A stretch of DNA of 64,000 nucleotides from assembly GCA_930367205.1 (NCBI GenBank), contig OV884009.1, forward strand, positions 122,272,639-122,336,638, in the 5' to 3' direction. A program made the translations under genes and the position numbers. The stretch's first letter is position 1. Every line of letters starts with the position of its first letter. The notes below the pieces were generated by a model. It worked only from the letters and a program-made list of their open reading frames with translations, did not search any database and was not told the origin of the DNA. This document shows positions 11,300-21,780 of this stretch, piece after piece. The DNA comes from Acanthosoma haemorrhoidale (lineage: Eukaryota; Arthropoda; Insecta; Hemiptera; Acanthosomatidae).

Positions 11300-14150
11300 A
11301 ATAATTCTTGTACATCTGGGCCCAAAATTTAACGCACAATACGTTTCATGGCAGGGGTGTTAACACGGGGGAAAGTTACAGCGTGTTAGCAGGTTGACAT
11401 TTGGCGAACTGAGAAAGATGAAAAATGGAGGCAAAGTAAACCAATTTGGGTAAAGAGGTTGTTGTAGTAAAACAGGGTTGAGATAATACATACTGAAAAA
11501 AATGTTGTTTATTGTGTGTGGTAAAATAATGCTATTTTAGTAATGCTAATATTTGTGCGTATGTGTTTGAAATTCGTTGATCGTAACTTATTCAATTGAA
11601 GTACCGAGTTGTGAATTAATGTGTATTGTTTCTGTTAACAGTATACGGGTGTGCTTCGTTTGTTTAACAATGGTTTCCATATTGGGGAAATCATTTTTTT
11701 GTGTTTTTCTCAGGGAATGTTTCCCGAACGAAGAACTGTCGACTTATTTCTGCAGGTCGATTAGTTAGTAAGTGTATTGCTTAGTTTCACCAATATAGGT
11801 GGCATTGCAGTTTTGAGCTCGTACAAAATAAAAAATAAAACGTATCAAATGCATTATTCTTTCAAGAAAAGTGGCACAATTTTTTTAAAACAATAGGTAG
11901 CCGATGCTGGGAACAGAGCTGGGAGCTAGACTGGGGGTAATCAATATAGGAGGCGGGGTTGAAGTTGAAGGGGATGTATTCTTGGTGGAATCGATAGTCC
12001 GCAGCTGGCCTGCTCACCTTCAGCCGGCACCTGCTCTCCTGGTGTATTTGCTGTCTAAAGCCTACACTTGTCTACTCGTAGAGCTACATAGCTATTTCAT
12101 AGGGCAGGTAACTGTTGACACATCACATCTGACCAAGCTCCTCAACCTTTTTGTATCTATCACATTTTAGAATATCAGCTAAGCGGGGGGCACCACTTAT
12201 TTTTATAGTTGGAGATAGCAAACAATAACACAATATCAAAATAAAAATTAATTTCAACCTACAAATAAAAATTAATGCTTATTTTCTCATAAAAAAAACA
12301 TGTATACACGTGTTTACATGGTATGAAAATTCTTTATAAAATGTATAAATCTCAAAGCCATTGTGCTGCATTTCATCAGTCATTGCTTCATAATTAGGAG
12401 GATATCATGTTGCTCGTTTGCAATCATCTGTAAGTCGAGATTTCTACTTTGATATTCATTGTTAAAGTATGTGGAACCAAAAAAAACTATTTTATCAAGT
12501 GATAAAACTTTTTTCAAGAATTGAAATTTGTTTCTGTGAGCTTTAGTTGTCCAGTCCTTACTTGGTAAAACTCAGCAATGAATGCAGCTATTCCGGTTAC
12601 AATTACTGGGAAAGTAAAAGGATTAATAAAAAAAGGTGGACGATACCTGAATATTAACTGTTCCTTTTCAAACGGGTCTTCAACTAATTTCACGTTGATA
12701 ATTATTTCCAAACATACATCCGTACATTTTTCTGATTTTAATAACTTACTAAATATAAAAATCAATTCAAAACATGTTTATGTAACATTTTATTTAATAT
12801 ATATATATATATATCGTGGTCCTAGGGTGACGGGTGAATAGTATGTGCTTACGCTGAGTTAGCCGTAAATAATTAAAATCCTTTTTAAGTAATAAGTATA
12901 ACTCAAACTCAGGTGGGTTCTTTGAAACAAAAATGAACTGAACATAAAAATATAATGGATGTAAAACAGACAAATAAATAGTGAGCAAATTCGAATTAGC
13001 GCAAAACACAATACACTTTATTAAAAGAAATGATAACACAGTGCAGTTAGCTTTAAAATTAATATATAACAATATTTTAATGCCAGGCCTGATTAGAATA
13101 GTTATTAATAAAATTTACTATTCCAACGAGTATCCATTAAAAAAAAGAATGAAATAATTTAAAAATAAATGTAAACCGTTTTAGCGAAATTAAAAATTAG
13201 CTAGGTATTTACTCCATCAATTCTAAAATCCTAATTTCTGTTACTATAAAAAGCCGCAATGATAAATAAATAAGAACTAAACAATGTTGAGTGAATAAAG
13301 GAATACAAGTTTATATTCACGTTGTTGTCGGCGAGTCGAAGAGTGTTGAAAGATAACCGCAGGGTGGCAATGTCCATGGAAAGGTCCGTGTGAATGAGTC
13401 AAGAGGAGGATTGAGCTGGTCCAAGTTGGCTCTAATAAGTTGGGAGGCCAACGTTACCAAGTCGATCTGGTCATTTCAACTTCCAAGGGGAGCAGTCTCG
13501 TACAGTCGCAACTTCAACACTGTCCGAGCCAAAGCCTCCTTCCCTAAAGCCCAAAGGACTGACTGTCTTTGGGTCCAGAGCTCACTCTGACTTATTAAAT
13601 GCTTCAAATTTACAGTTTTTCAAACTATTTTTTCCTTAAGTTGATGTGACGAAAAATAAGATTGTTGAAATAAGATTGATGTTATATATAAAATAACTAC
13701 ATTTCATAACTTAAATTTAATGTGTTAATCTTAAGTATATGTTCAGTTATATAATATTTACATTTTTTCCTCAAAATTTCCTTGGCCTAAACAGAAAGTA
13801 GCCAAAGAATATGCTGAATTCGTTGTCAAATGATGCTTAATTGGTCTTGAACATCATCGTTATGAAATCTGAAAAAGTAAAACATGAAACCACTGTGGGA
13901 ATCAAACTAACTGACAATTATTAAGGAATAGATGAGGAGGCATTAATTGCACATGCAATAAAAATGATATATTGAGTGTGCAGGCTAGATTAGGGGCGAA
14001 TTTCCTTGAAAAATTTGAAAGGACTGTACTTGTCATACAAAATATGCGCAAGTCATCCAGCAGTGTAGGGTTCGCTTGTGGACAGCTACTACTGGTCAAA
14101 GCCAATGTCAGACATTTAAGTGATCGTTGGTATATCCGATAGTTTATCTA
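11300..14150. other. Dot1 intron, no gene recognised
   Basis: This is mostly A+T-rich non-coding sequence. A G+C-richer segment at about 13310-13600 has an open frame of 66 codons without recognisable motifs. A short TA run precedes ATCGTGGTCCTAGGGTGACG at about 12800-12835. Nothing here could be assigned to a family. Confidence 0.5.
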
Positions 14151-14156
14151 TCTGTC

Positions 14157-14255
14157 TATATATAGGTATATATATATATATATTATATATAAGTTATATA
14201 TATATATATATATAAACAATATAAGTTATATAAAGTTATATTATATACATAAGTT
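14157..14255. repeat. TA-rich microsatellite
   Basis: Runs of TATATA are interspersed with AAGTTATATA words. The run lies immediately left of the deleted gypsy element and may mask its missing 5' LTR. Confidence 0.9.
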
Positions 14256-14478
14256 ATGGCTCGCGGTATAGCAATGTTAGGCCTAATACCACGTCGCCCC
14301 ATGTAAACGATAGACGATAACTGGTACCGAAACCCGGGACTACGAACGTTCGGGTCTGTTTTTTTTTGTTGTGGTTTTTTATATAACCGAGTAAAATGGT
14401 GGATTTATGGCCGGCAGGCTTCGAAGTTCCACTGTTGCCTAAGAAAACGTTGGCGGAAGCTCACGCAAACTCCCTGGC

Positions 14479-15075
14479 GTGGAAGTGCGGGCGGCGACGT
14501 CGCAAGACCTGAGAAAGGCAATCTCGGACTTAGAGAAATTTAGGACCCTAGATCTAAAGGCAGGCTTTCACTACATCAAGATGAGCGCGAACGACCAAGA
14601 CAAAACGGCCCTTACATCTGAGAGGGGGCATTATGAATTTACCAGGATGCCATTTGGACTGAAAAACGCCCCGATTACCTTTCAACACGTAATGGATGAA
14701 TTTCTGAGGGGAATAGACGAGGCGGTATGCCAGGTTTACATGGATGATCTGTTAATTTTCAGCAGAACGGAGGCAGAGCACGTTGAGCACCTAAGAAGTG
14801 TATTTCAAAGATTCCGTGAATTCGGATTAAAATTGTTCATGGAGAAGTCTCTATTGGGGAAGAAAAAAATCAATTTTTTGGGCCACACCATCTCACGGGA
14901 GGGGGTTAAGCCAGACTCTACGAAGGTCGAGGCGATGAGAATGATGGTGGTGCCTACATCCGGGGGATCCGGCGACTTCTGGGGACGCTTAATTATTACA
15001 GAAGATTGGTGCCGGACATGGCAGCATACCTGGTGCCTATTAATAATTTACTGTGAAAGGGAGCGAGGGTGGTAA
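14479..15075 (+). pseudogene. gypsy element 1 reverse transcriptase fragment
   Basis: A 198-codon open frame begins inside the RT. Motif A is TLDLKAGFHYIKM, the next block is FTRMPFGLKNAPITFQHVMD (motif B), and motif C is YMDDL (14737-14751) followed by LIFS. GLKL and FLGHTIS of the thumb follow. The three catalytic aspartates are present. The frame then loses similarity at about 14945 and no RNase H follows. The N-terminal fingers are also missing upstream, so the frame is a deletion remnant even though it is open. Confidence 0.88.
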
Positions 15076-15139
15076 ATACCCTAATCATGGAGCAGATCAT
15101 CCGGAATTGCATGTCTAACTTACAAGTGGATACCTTCAC

Positions 15140-15978
15140 TTGCAGGGGGTATAAGTGAGTTACCACAATCGACATCTTTAGCAAGGTGGCCATGGCGCAC
15201 CCGGTGCAAGAACGGTCATCAGACGCGGTAATGCTGGTTGAATACCTGGTTCCAGTTTTATGGAGTACCAGACCGGATCTTGTCGGATGGGGGCAGAGAA
15301 TTCGACAATGCCACCATCTAGAAAGAAATGAAGACTCTCGATGTCTCTTGGCATCTTAATACCCCAGGGCACCCTAAGAGCAGAGGAGGGATAGAACAAT
15401 TACACAGCACCCTGAGTGACAACCTGGGGGTATATCACGCAGAAAAGGGTCTGTTGGTGAATAAGGCGATGCCGAAGGCGGTGGCCGCTTACAATCGTTC
15501 GATACACACCGCAACGGGGTTCTCCCCGTTCGAGATCCTCTTTGGGCTGAGCGGAAGACAGAGAAATGGGGCAGAGACAGTAGCAGACAAGGGTATGGCG
15601 GAGAAAATGGCGAGCAATACAGTCGGTTTAAGGAAAACGTGGGACAAATTCCGAGAAAGGTTAACGAGGGACAAAGCGAGACGAGTGGAACGGGAAAACC
15701 TCAAAGTCCGGGATCAAATGGGGGAACTTAAAATCGGGACTATCGTCTATAAAAAACTAGGGTCGAATAGGAGCAAAGAGCTGGTGCGATATGAGGGCCA
15801 ATTGAAAGTGATCGTGATTAGGAAACACAACGTCGTGACAATTGAGAGTCTACGACCCCCTAAGAAGCGGCGAAATGTCCACATAGAACAGTTAAAACTT
15901 CCACCAGGGAAGGGGGGAGGCTGTAGATCAGGAATGAGCTGGAGTGTCCTCGCAGCATACACGCGAGGAACATTGTAA
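15140..15978 (+). pseudogene. gypsy element 1 integrase (core and C-terminus), frameshifted
   Basis: The core begins with TIDIFSKVAMAHPVQ (first catalytic Asp, about 15166-15210). The frame shifts near 15255; the second catalytic Asp is in ILSDGGREFDN (about 15275-15310). A stop follows, then an open frame of 216 codons (15328-15978) carrying GHPKSRGGIEQLHSTL with the catalytic Glu. The C-terminal part shows the usual integrase tail with a basic region (KARRVERENLKVRD) and a GTIVYKK strand typical of the gypsy integrase GPF/GPY-like region. The frame runs through the polypurine tract into the LTR. The HHCC zinc finger is not visible. Confidence 0.85.
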
Positions 15979-16399
15979 ATAGTTATAGTTATGTTATTTT
16001 TCCCACAGAAGTATTGTTTTTTTTCTAAGTTTAAAGTTTTTTTTTCAAAGTCAAAGTTTTCTTTTATGTTTTTTTTTACAAGTGACAGTTGGTCTTTACG
16101 TTTAATAGGATTAGAGCTTAATGCAAGGGATTACAGGTTGTGTACGGGCGGTGCTGGCCTTTGCTCCCTCGTAACATTAGAGGAGCGTTATTTGAATGGA
16201 CTAAGACGTCCGAGTGTTGCGAATGGTTGTTCGTAAACTGGTGGGGGGGGGGGAGTTAAGTCCAGGCACCGCTAGTGCCCAGCCTTGATCCCCAAACATA
16301 TGTTATCGGTATATATGTTTACATATAATACCTATAGATAGAGGCGACTTGGAATAAATAAAGAGTCTTGTGACAACTTTCTATCTGTGATTTCATTCA
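15922..16399 (+). repeat. Putative 3' LTR of gypsy element 1
   Basis: It starts TGTAGATCAGG directly after the polypurine tract and is proposed to end TTTCATTCA, giving TG...CA termini. It contains an AATAAATAAA polyadenylation region (about 16352-16362). A G run lies at about 16224-16237. The end is a guess because no partner LTR exists in the window for comparison. Confidence 0.5.
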
Positions 16400-17304
16400 A
16401 CCTCTTTTCTTTTTCTTCAAGTTTTTCGTTGACGATCATTCACTTCTAGGAGATGCGTTATCAGAAATAGGTGGGTCCATAACAGAAAGACAATGTTTTG
16501 GATAGCTGAGATAACTGTTTGACGAACCATAAGCAATAGAGTGGGATTGCAAGAAGGTGGGCTCCCTCAACACAATCTCAACACTACCAGTGGCCACTAC
16601 AGAATGTGCCCACTAGGACAGACAGAGCCTCTGTCCTCCGGAAGATGACGCTCTTGTGGTGTATTCTTGCATACCTTGCTTTGCTCATTGATCTAGTCTG
16701 CCTCGCCACACACACACACATATATATAAATGAGTTAACCGCACCTACAGTTCTCTTCTCTTTTGGTGTGGTCTATGTCATGTAAAATCTGAAAGTCTGG
16801 TTCCGTTGCACGAGGAAGAATTTCTAGTGGAATTTAAGGTACCTTAATTGTGTTCGCTTGATTTCAGTAACTTATATTATATTATATGAATTGTCCACTT
16901 CAGTTCATGTCTACTTTATCTTTTTTTCACAAATGATTTGAAAATAAGGTAAGTCATGCTTTTTCTTTATTAGTCTAAGAAATTTAGTATCAACTTTCAT
17001 TTCATTTCATTTGTTGTCTTTTTATGACTGTCGGAGATCGACAGAGGCTCTAATTGATATAGCTACCTGCCGTATATTTATGCTTGGAGCTATACTAGGC
17101 GAGGCTTGTTTTTTTTTTTTTGGCAGTATAGATCATAAAAACCCGAGGGTAGGAGGCAGGCATAGAGATAAATAAAATAAAATATAAGTCCCTTTTTTGT
17201 CGGACAGAAAATGGGGAAAAACCAGGAAATATACAGGTCAGGAATACACTATGAATTTAAAAAAATAAAGTAATCTTAGTGGGAACTATGATTCCACTTA
17301 AACC
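16400..17304. other. Dot1 intron, no gene seen
   Basis: Non-coding sequence with a short CA/TA microsatellite at about 16709-16730 and a T run at 17109-17120. Nothing else is recognisable. Confidence 0.5.
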
Positions 17305-17810
17305 TTGAAATGTACTAAAAGATTTTTTGGTGAAGACAGACGTCTTATTTCCAATTCATATTGGAAATTAGATTCTAGAGATCAAAGAGTCTCATTTTCT
17401 CATTTTGTCGTTTCTGCAATGGAAGTTAGTAAAAAAAAATCCCTGAAAACCGATGTGGTGAGCAAAAATCGGGAGGTTTCATGCAAATGTCACTTCCTAG
17501 TAGCAAACAAAAATTTCAAGTTTGCAAACTTTGCTTTCTAAATAAAAAAATCCATTGTTAGTAACGCTTATGGTTTTAGAGCATTTTTATTAATTTGTGC
17601 CCCAGCCAAGAAAGGTGGATCTTTTATTTTCAATGTAGAAACATTTTGTTGGAGAGAAGTACAATGCCTCCAGAATAGGCACGAATCTCCATTAAACTTT
17701 TTTTAAGATGAGTATATACTGTGAGTATATAAACTTTTTCTTTTCGTCGACGAGAAAAATGCACGTATCTCAATCCTGAATTAAAAGATTATTTCAGAAA
17801 TCCCACTCCT
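17305..17810 (+). pseudogene. Relic of an insect transposon-associated DDE-like protein family
   Basis: A 78-codon frame (17305-17541) reads YWKLDSRDQRVSFS, then a basic stretch and CKCHFLVANKNFKF. After a stop and frameshifts it continues with RRREKCTYLNPELKDYF (about 17745-17795). This resembles a widespread uncharacterised insect protein family related to DDE transposases, with a YW.L...D.RV..I start, a VCK..FL segment and a SHY.RR...K.YL.P.L block. The order and spacing agree with that family as I recall it. The catalytic part is absent. Assignment is by memory of the pattern and needs a search. Confidence 0.4.
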
Positions 17811-18991
17811 GGTCAAATGCCGCTCATGGATTTTATTTCATTGCTAGGATAGTCCGTTTCATGCAGTCTATAAAAATTCAGCAATCGTGGAAAGTGATTG
17901 TTTTAATTATTCCTGATTTAATGGAAGACGTATCGGACGATCGTTGAGTAAAAAAAATGTAACTATAATTTGTAATCATATTTATTTTCAATAAGTATTA
18001 TAATATAATATTTTCAATAAAAATGTACTAATATTGTCCAAGGAGTGTTTATTGGTAAAAGAGAATGATTCCATTGGAGCATAAGAGGAAAAAAAATCCC
18101 ACGGAACTTAAAAAGACATGTTATGCAATGAGTAAGGTTAACTCAGTATGTTAAATTAAAAAATGTTATAAAATTATAAATTCTATATACGATCGGTGAA
18201 TAATTTCCCAGTATGCAAATTGCTATAACACTAACAATTCTGTGCTCGAAAATAGTTTATAATGTTGTATATATTTTGGAACTGTTACAAAACATAAGTG
18301 CTCTATGAAAAGTCAATGGTTTCCACTTGTTTATCAAGACCGCCACAGATATTTGTAAATACATGTTATTTAAATACAGGGGCCTGGTTTATGAAAGTAG
18401 AATAGTATGAAGCTTAAGTAGATGCATTCATTTATGTGTTATTGCTTTTTAATGAATATACTGTCTATTAAAGAATAAGAGAGGGATGAAAACTGAAATC
18501 TGAGCTGATTTTAGTCTATTATATTTCGAAGAAGCTGTCATAAAAACAAGTCTCATTAGTAGAGTAAAGTGATTATAAATGAGACACGAAGAAAGTCACT
18601 GTACAGACAACAATACATCACTTGTAAGAAAATGTAAACAAGTATTTCATTGTTTGGGTAGAAGATGGATTCGGGAGAGGTTGCTTTTCAAAATAAATTT
18701 ATTACCAGCCACATGGTGTTTCTTCCATTTTCCATTTACTTAATTTGCCATATGATTAAGAGAGGGTTTATAGGTGGTATAACTCCACCGGTTGCTACTC
18801 TGTGTGGATTGATGATTCCTTCAATGGCCTGCTAACAAACGGAAAATAAATTTGAACGCTCCCTCTCAATATTTTACTGACTAAATTTGTGTTCTTTAAT
18901 TATAAACTAAATCGTTTATAGTTTACGTACACATATATACATATATTAAGGAAATTACGGATATGACAATGAATAGACAATAACGAGAGTT
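17811..18991. other. Dot1 intron, no gene seen
   Basis: A+T-rich sequence without long open frames or recognisable repeats. Confidence 0.5.
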
Positions 18992-19119
18992 AATTAACGA
19001 GACTGCGAGAGATTGCGATAAACGCTCTCATTCATACCATAATGCAATTACTGATTGCCTTATAAAAGGCAGATTGTAATTATAGCCCAATAAAGAGTAT
19101 AATATCAATTAAAGAGACT
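18992..19119 (+). mobile_element. LINE 3'-tail insertion with inverted 5' part
   Basis: The plus strand carries the 3' tail of the Jockey-like LINE (about 19032-19105: ATTACTGATTGCC, the TGCCTTATAAAAGGCA hairpin, AATAAAGAGTATA). The adjoining upstream tail segment (about 19014-19039, GCGATAAACGCTCTCATTC) is inverted relative to it; in copy B both lie in one orientation. Imperfect 13-bp flanking repeats AATTAACGAGACT (18992-19004) and AATTAAAGAGACT (19107-19119) look like a target-site duplication. This is the pattern expected from twin-primed reverse transcription. Confidence 0.7.
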
Positions 19120-21475
19120 ATGCATGAGTTTCTTAAATACTTCTTAGCTTAAAAAAAACACAAAAACTGGTATTTTGATTAAAATATTCCATTATATTTT
19201 CTATACCATCTCCATCTACAAATACACTAGTCAACATGATTTTCGTCTCACGAATACCAAAAAGTTTAGTTAATGGAGTTTTTATATCCTGTTTTTAAAT
19301 ATGAATTCGTTTTTTTTTAAATAGTTAAAACGTTGCATCGTCCATTTTACCTTTGTGAAGTAAAAACTGATAAAGCGTTATAAATATGATGGAATTAAAT
19401 GAGCTAACCCAAAGGGTAAACGTGATGTAGTGTAGCATCCATTCATCAGAACGACGCCAGTTGTGAGATAGTATTGAACCAGTAAACATGTCATTATTAA
19501 TGCTTTGTCTGTCTACATATGTAATTCATACAAATTCACAACATTATTTCTTTTGATTTGTCGTTAGTTACAAAATGCCTAGAGCTTGCTTAAATCACCC
19601 TCACAATTGTTGATATTTACGTGGTAAAGTGATGCTCAAGTCCCAAAGGAGAAACGTTACTACATTACTAACAAAATGCTATGACCCTTATTTTGGGTGT
19701 AAATTTGGTGACGAAACAAGGGGATGAGCACCATATATCTGTTGTTTATCTTGTTCTAGGCTTCTCATTGCTTGGAAAAATGGCATTTCCTATCCCTACG
19801 ATAGCACTCAAAGATCTGACACTGTTCTGACTGTTATTTCTCCTTAACGAACATTAAAGGGATTACATCGAAATAAAAACATACAGTGCTGTACCCTATC
19901 CTGCAGTCTGTAATAATACCAGTACCACACTGCGAAGTATTGCCCATACTAAAGCCCCCAGACATGTGACAAGAGAGCTCAGAGTCTGATGGAAGTAAGG
20001 GAGAAAAATAAACTGATTCTGGCCATACAACTTTTGAACAAAGCAGTCCATCAGCGTCTCATTTACTGACTCAAGAAATCTTAACGATCCCATACGGGAT
20101 TTAAAGTTATCAAAGAACCATTCTGAAATGCTTGCTTTCTAGCTAAAAGGGTGATATCTTCTTTAAAATAATAAAAAACCAATGTACTTATTGTAATCGA
20201 CATTTTGTATTTAAAGGCTTTTTTTTTTTTTTTGTAGAAAATGGGTTTGTAATGAAATTTCGTTTCGTATGGAGACACTTAATAATAAACATTTCTCAAC
20301 AGAATGGCGCCTGTTCATTGATTCATCTAAATTTAGTTTAAAAGCTGTGCTTCTTCATCGTCATTAAAATCATAAAAATCGTCATTTTTTACTTTCTAGA
20401 TAAGTCAAATGTTAGAATATTGTGTAGTTAAGAATGCAGAAAGTATTACAATGTTTGAAATTATAAATGCCTGTCTCCCGGCAACCTTACGTGATAAATA
20501 TCGCCACTTCAACCAACATAGGAAAACTAAAATGTTGACATACAAAATATATTTAAATTGGCTAGAAGAAATATGTGCTTACTTTAAGTTTATTTGTTGT
20601 CTCTATGTCTCCATTACAATGGCCATACAATAGCTTTTACGCGTCGTAGTTGATAGTTACAGAGTCAACTTTTCACACGTTCAATTCTTTTGTACATAAT
20701 TACCGTTGATATAGCTTAAGCAAACCCGATACATCTCACTGATATAGTTAATTTACTTTTAAAATTTCAGATCGATGAGATCATTTTTACAACCACTATC
20801 ATGGAAGTTACAGACAGACCGATAGACACCGTAGCTGTCTTTCTACATAGCTAAGTACATAGCTGGTATTTTTTATGTTAAGTTAATGTACACATAAATG
20901 TTTATGTAATAAAAAAAGTGCTAGCCTCTTATAATAGCTGAAATCAATTAATAATTGATTAAACAAACTGAAAATTACGGGTGCTATATCAGCTCTACAT
21001 AGCTGCTGTAACATATGTAACATGATTATGCTTCATATAGATCATATATCCTTCATTGGTGCAGTGGATAAAAACATTGAAAAAAATCACCCAAGTGGAA
21101 TTCGAATGTCAGTTAGTCGCTACACATCAGCTGAATTGTTCTCCCTGTTGGCTATAATATAATGGTAATGTATATAACCGTATTACGTAAGAACCATTCC
21201 TTGATATGGACTTTAATAGCGACATACTTACTTGCAATTACAATTGTTACATTACAACATCGGCAGTTGTTGAGACCGATTCACCTGCACTATTTTTGGA
21301 AGTACTATAAAAAATATAATGAAAATACTATAAGATAAAATAATTACCGTTAAGCTTAAATTGATAATTACGCCACCAACACAGTGAGTTATCCTTTCCT
21401 ATGATCTGAAAAACAGAACTATGTACACGCAGTAGTACCAAAGTGCCTTTGTAAAATAATTATAATATATACTCT
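19120..21475. other. Dot1 intron, no gene recognised
   Basis: Two short open frames (19896-20093 minus and 20409-20633 plus) show no motif I know. The segment 19880-20095 is slightly richer in G+C and could be an old insertion. There are no tandem repeats. Confidence 0.5.
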
Positions 21476-21497
21476 TTATTGGGCTATAATTACAATC

Positions 21498-21513
21498 TGC
21501 CTTTTATAAGGCA
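21498..21513 (-). other. LINE 3'-tail hairpin
   Basis: On the element strand this reads TGCCTTATAAAAGGCA, a six-base-pair stem with a four-base loop, about 20 bases before the element end. Counterparts exist at 27475-27488 (TGCC...GGCA with CAATAA loop), about 19057-19072 and about 47395-47411. The inferred role is as the 3' recognition structure for the element's reverse transcriptase. Confidence 0.6.
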
Positions 21514-21780
21514 ATCAGTAATTGCGATAAACGCTCTCATTCATACCATATTTACAATTCATCATTCACTCACTCATTCATACAATATTTACAGACAGCC
21601 CAGAGACCTCCCAAATCCACTGCGAAGAGAGAGCGGAGCCTTGGGAAGTCCCCCACGCTCCTCCGTCAGCCGCGTCACCAGATACTAGCCAGTCGAGGCT
21701 GACCAAGAGCGCGAGAGCCACAGACGCTCAGGACATGATTGGAGTAACTGGCCATTGCCAGGACCCCCGCTGTCACGCGT

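Larger units (their letters stand above)
14318..16399 (+). mobile_element. Ty3/gypsy LTR retrotransposon, internally deleted (element 1)
   Basis: Order on the plus strand: possible primer site TGGTACCGAAACCCGGGAC at 14323, an RT fragment (14479-15075), integrase pieces (15140-15978), a polypurine tract GGGAAGGGGGGAGG (15907-15920) and a putative 3' LTR (15922-16399). Gag, protease, most of the RT C-terminus and RNase H are missing. The 5' LTR was not found, so left of the primer site the element is truncated or rearranged into the TA repeat. It is sense to Dot1. The base composition of the coding part is clearly more G+C-rich than the intron around it. Confidence 0.8.

Noticed and set aside
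14323..14341. TGGTACCGAAACCCGGGAC as a firm primer site for gypsy element 1
   Set aside because: It looks like a primer site, but no LTR precedes it and I cannot name the tRNA with certainty; kept only as a possibility in the element entry.
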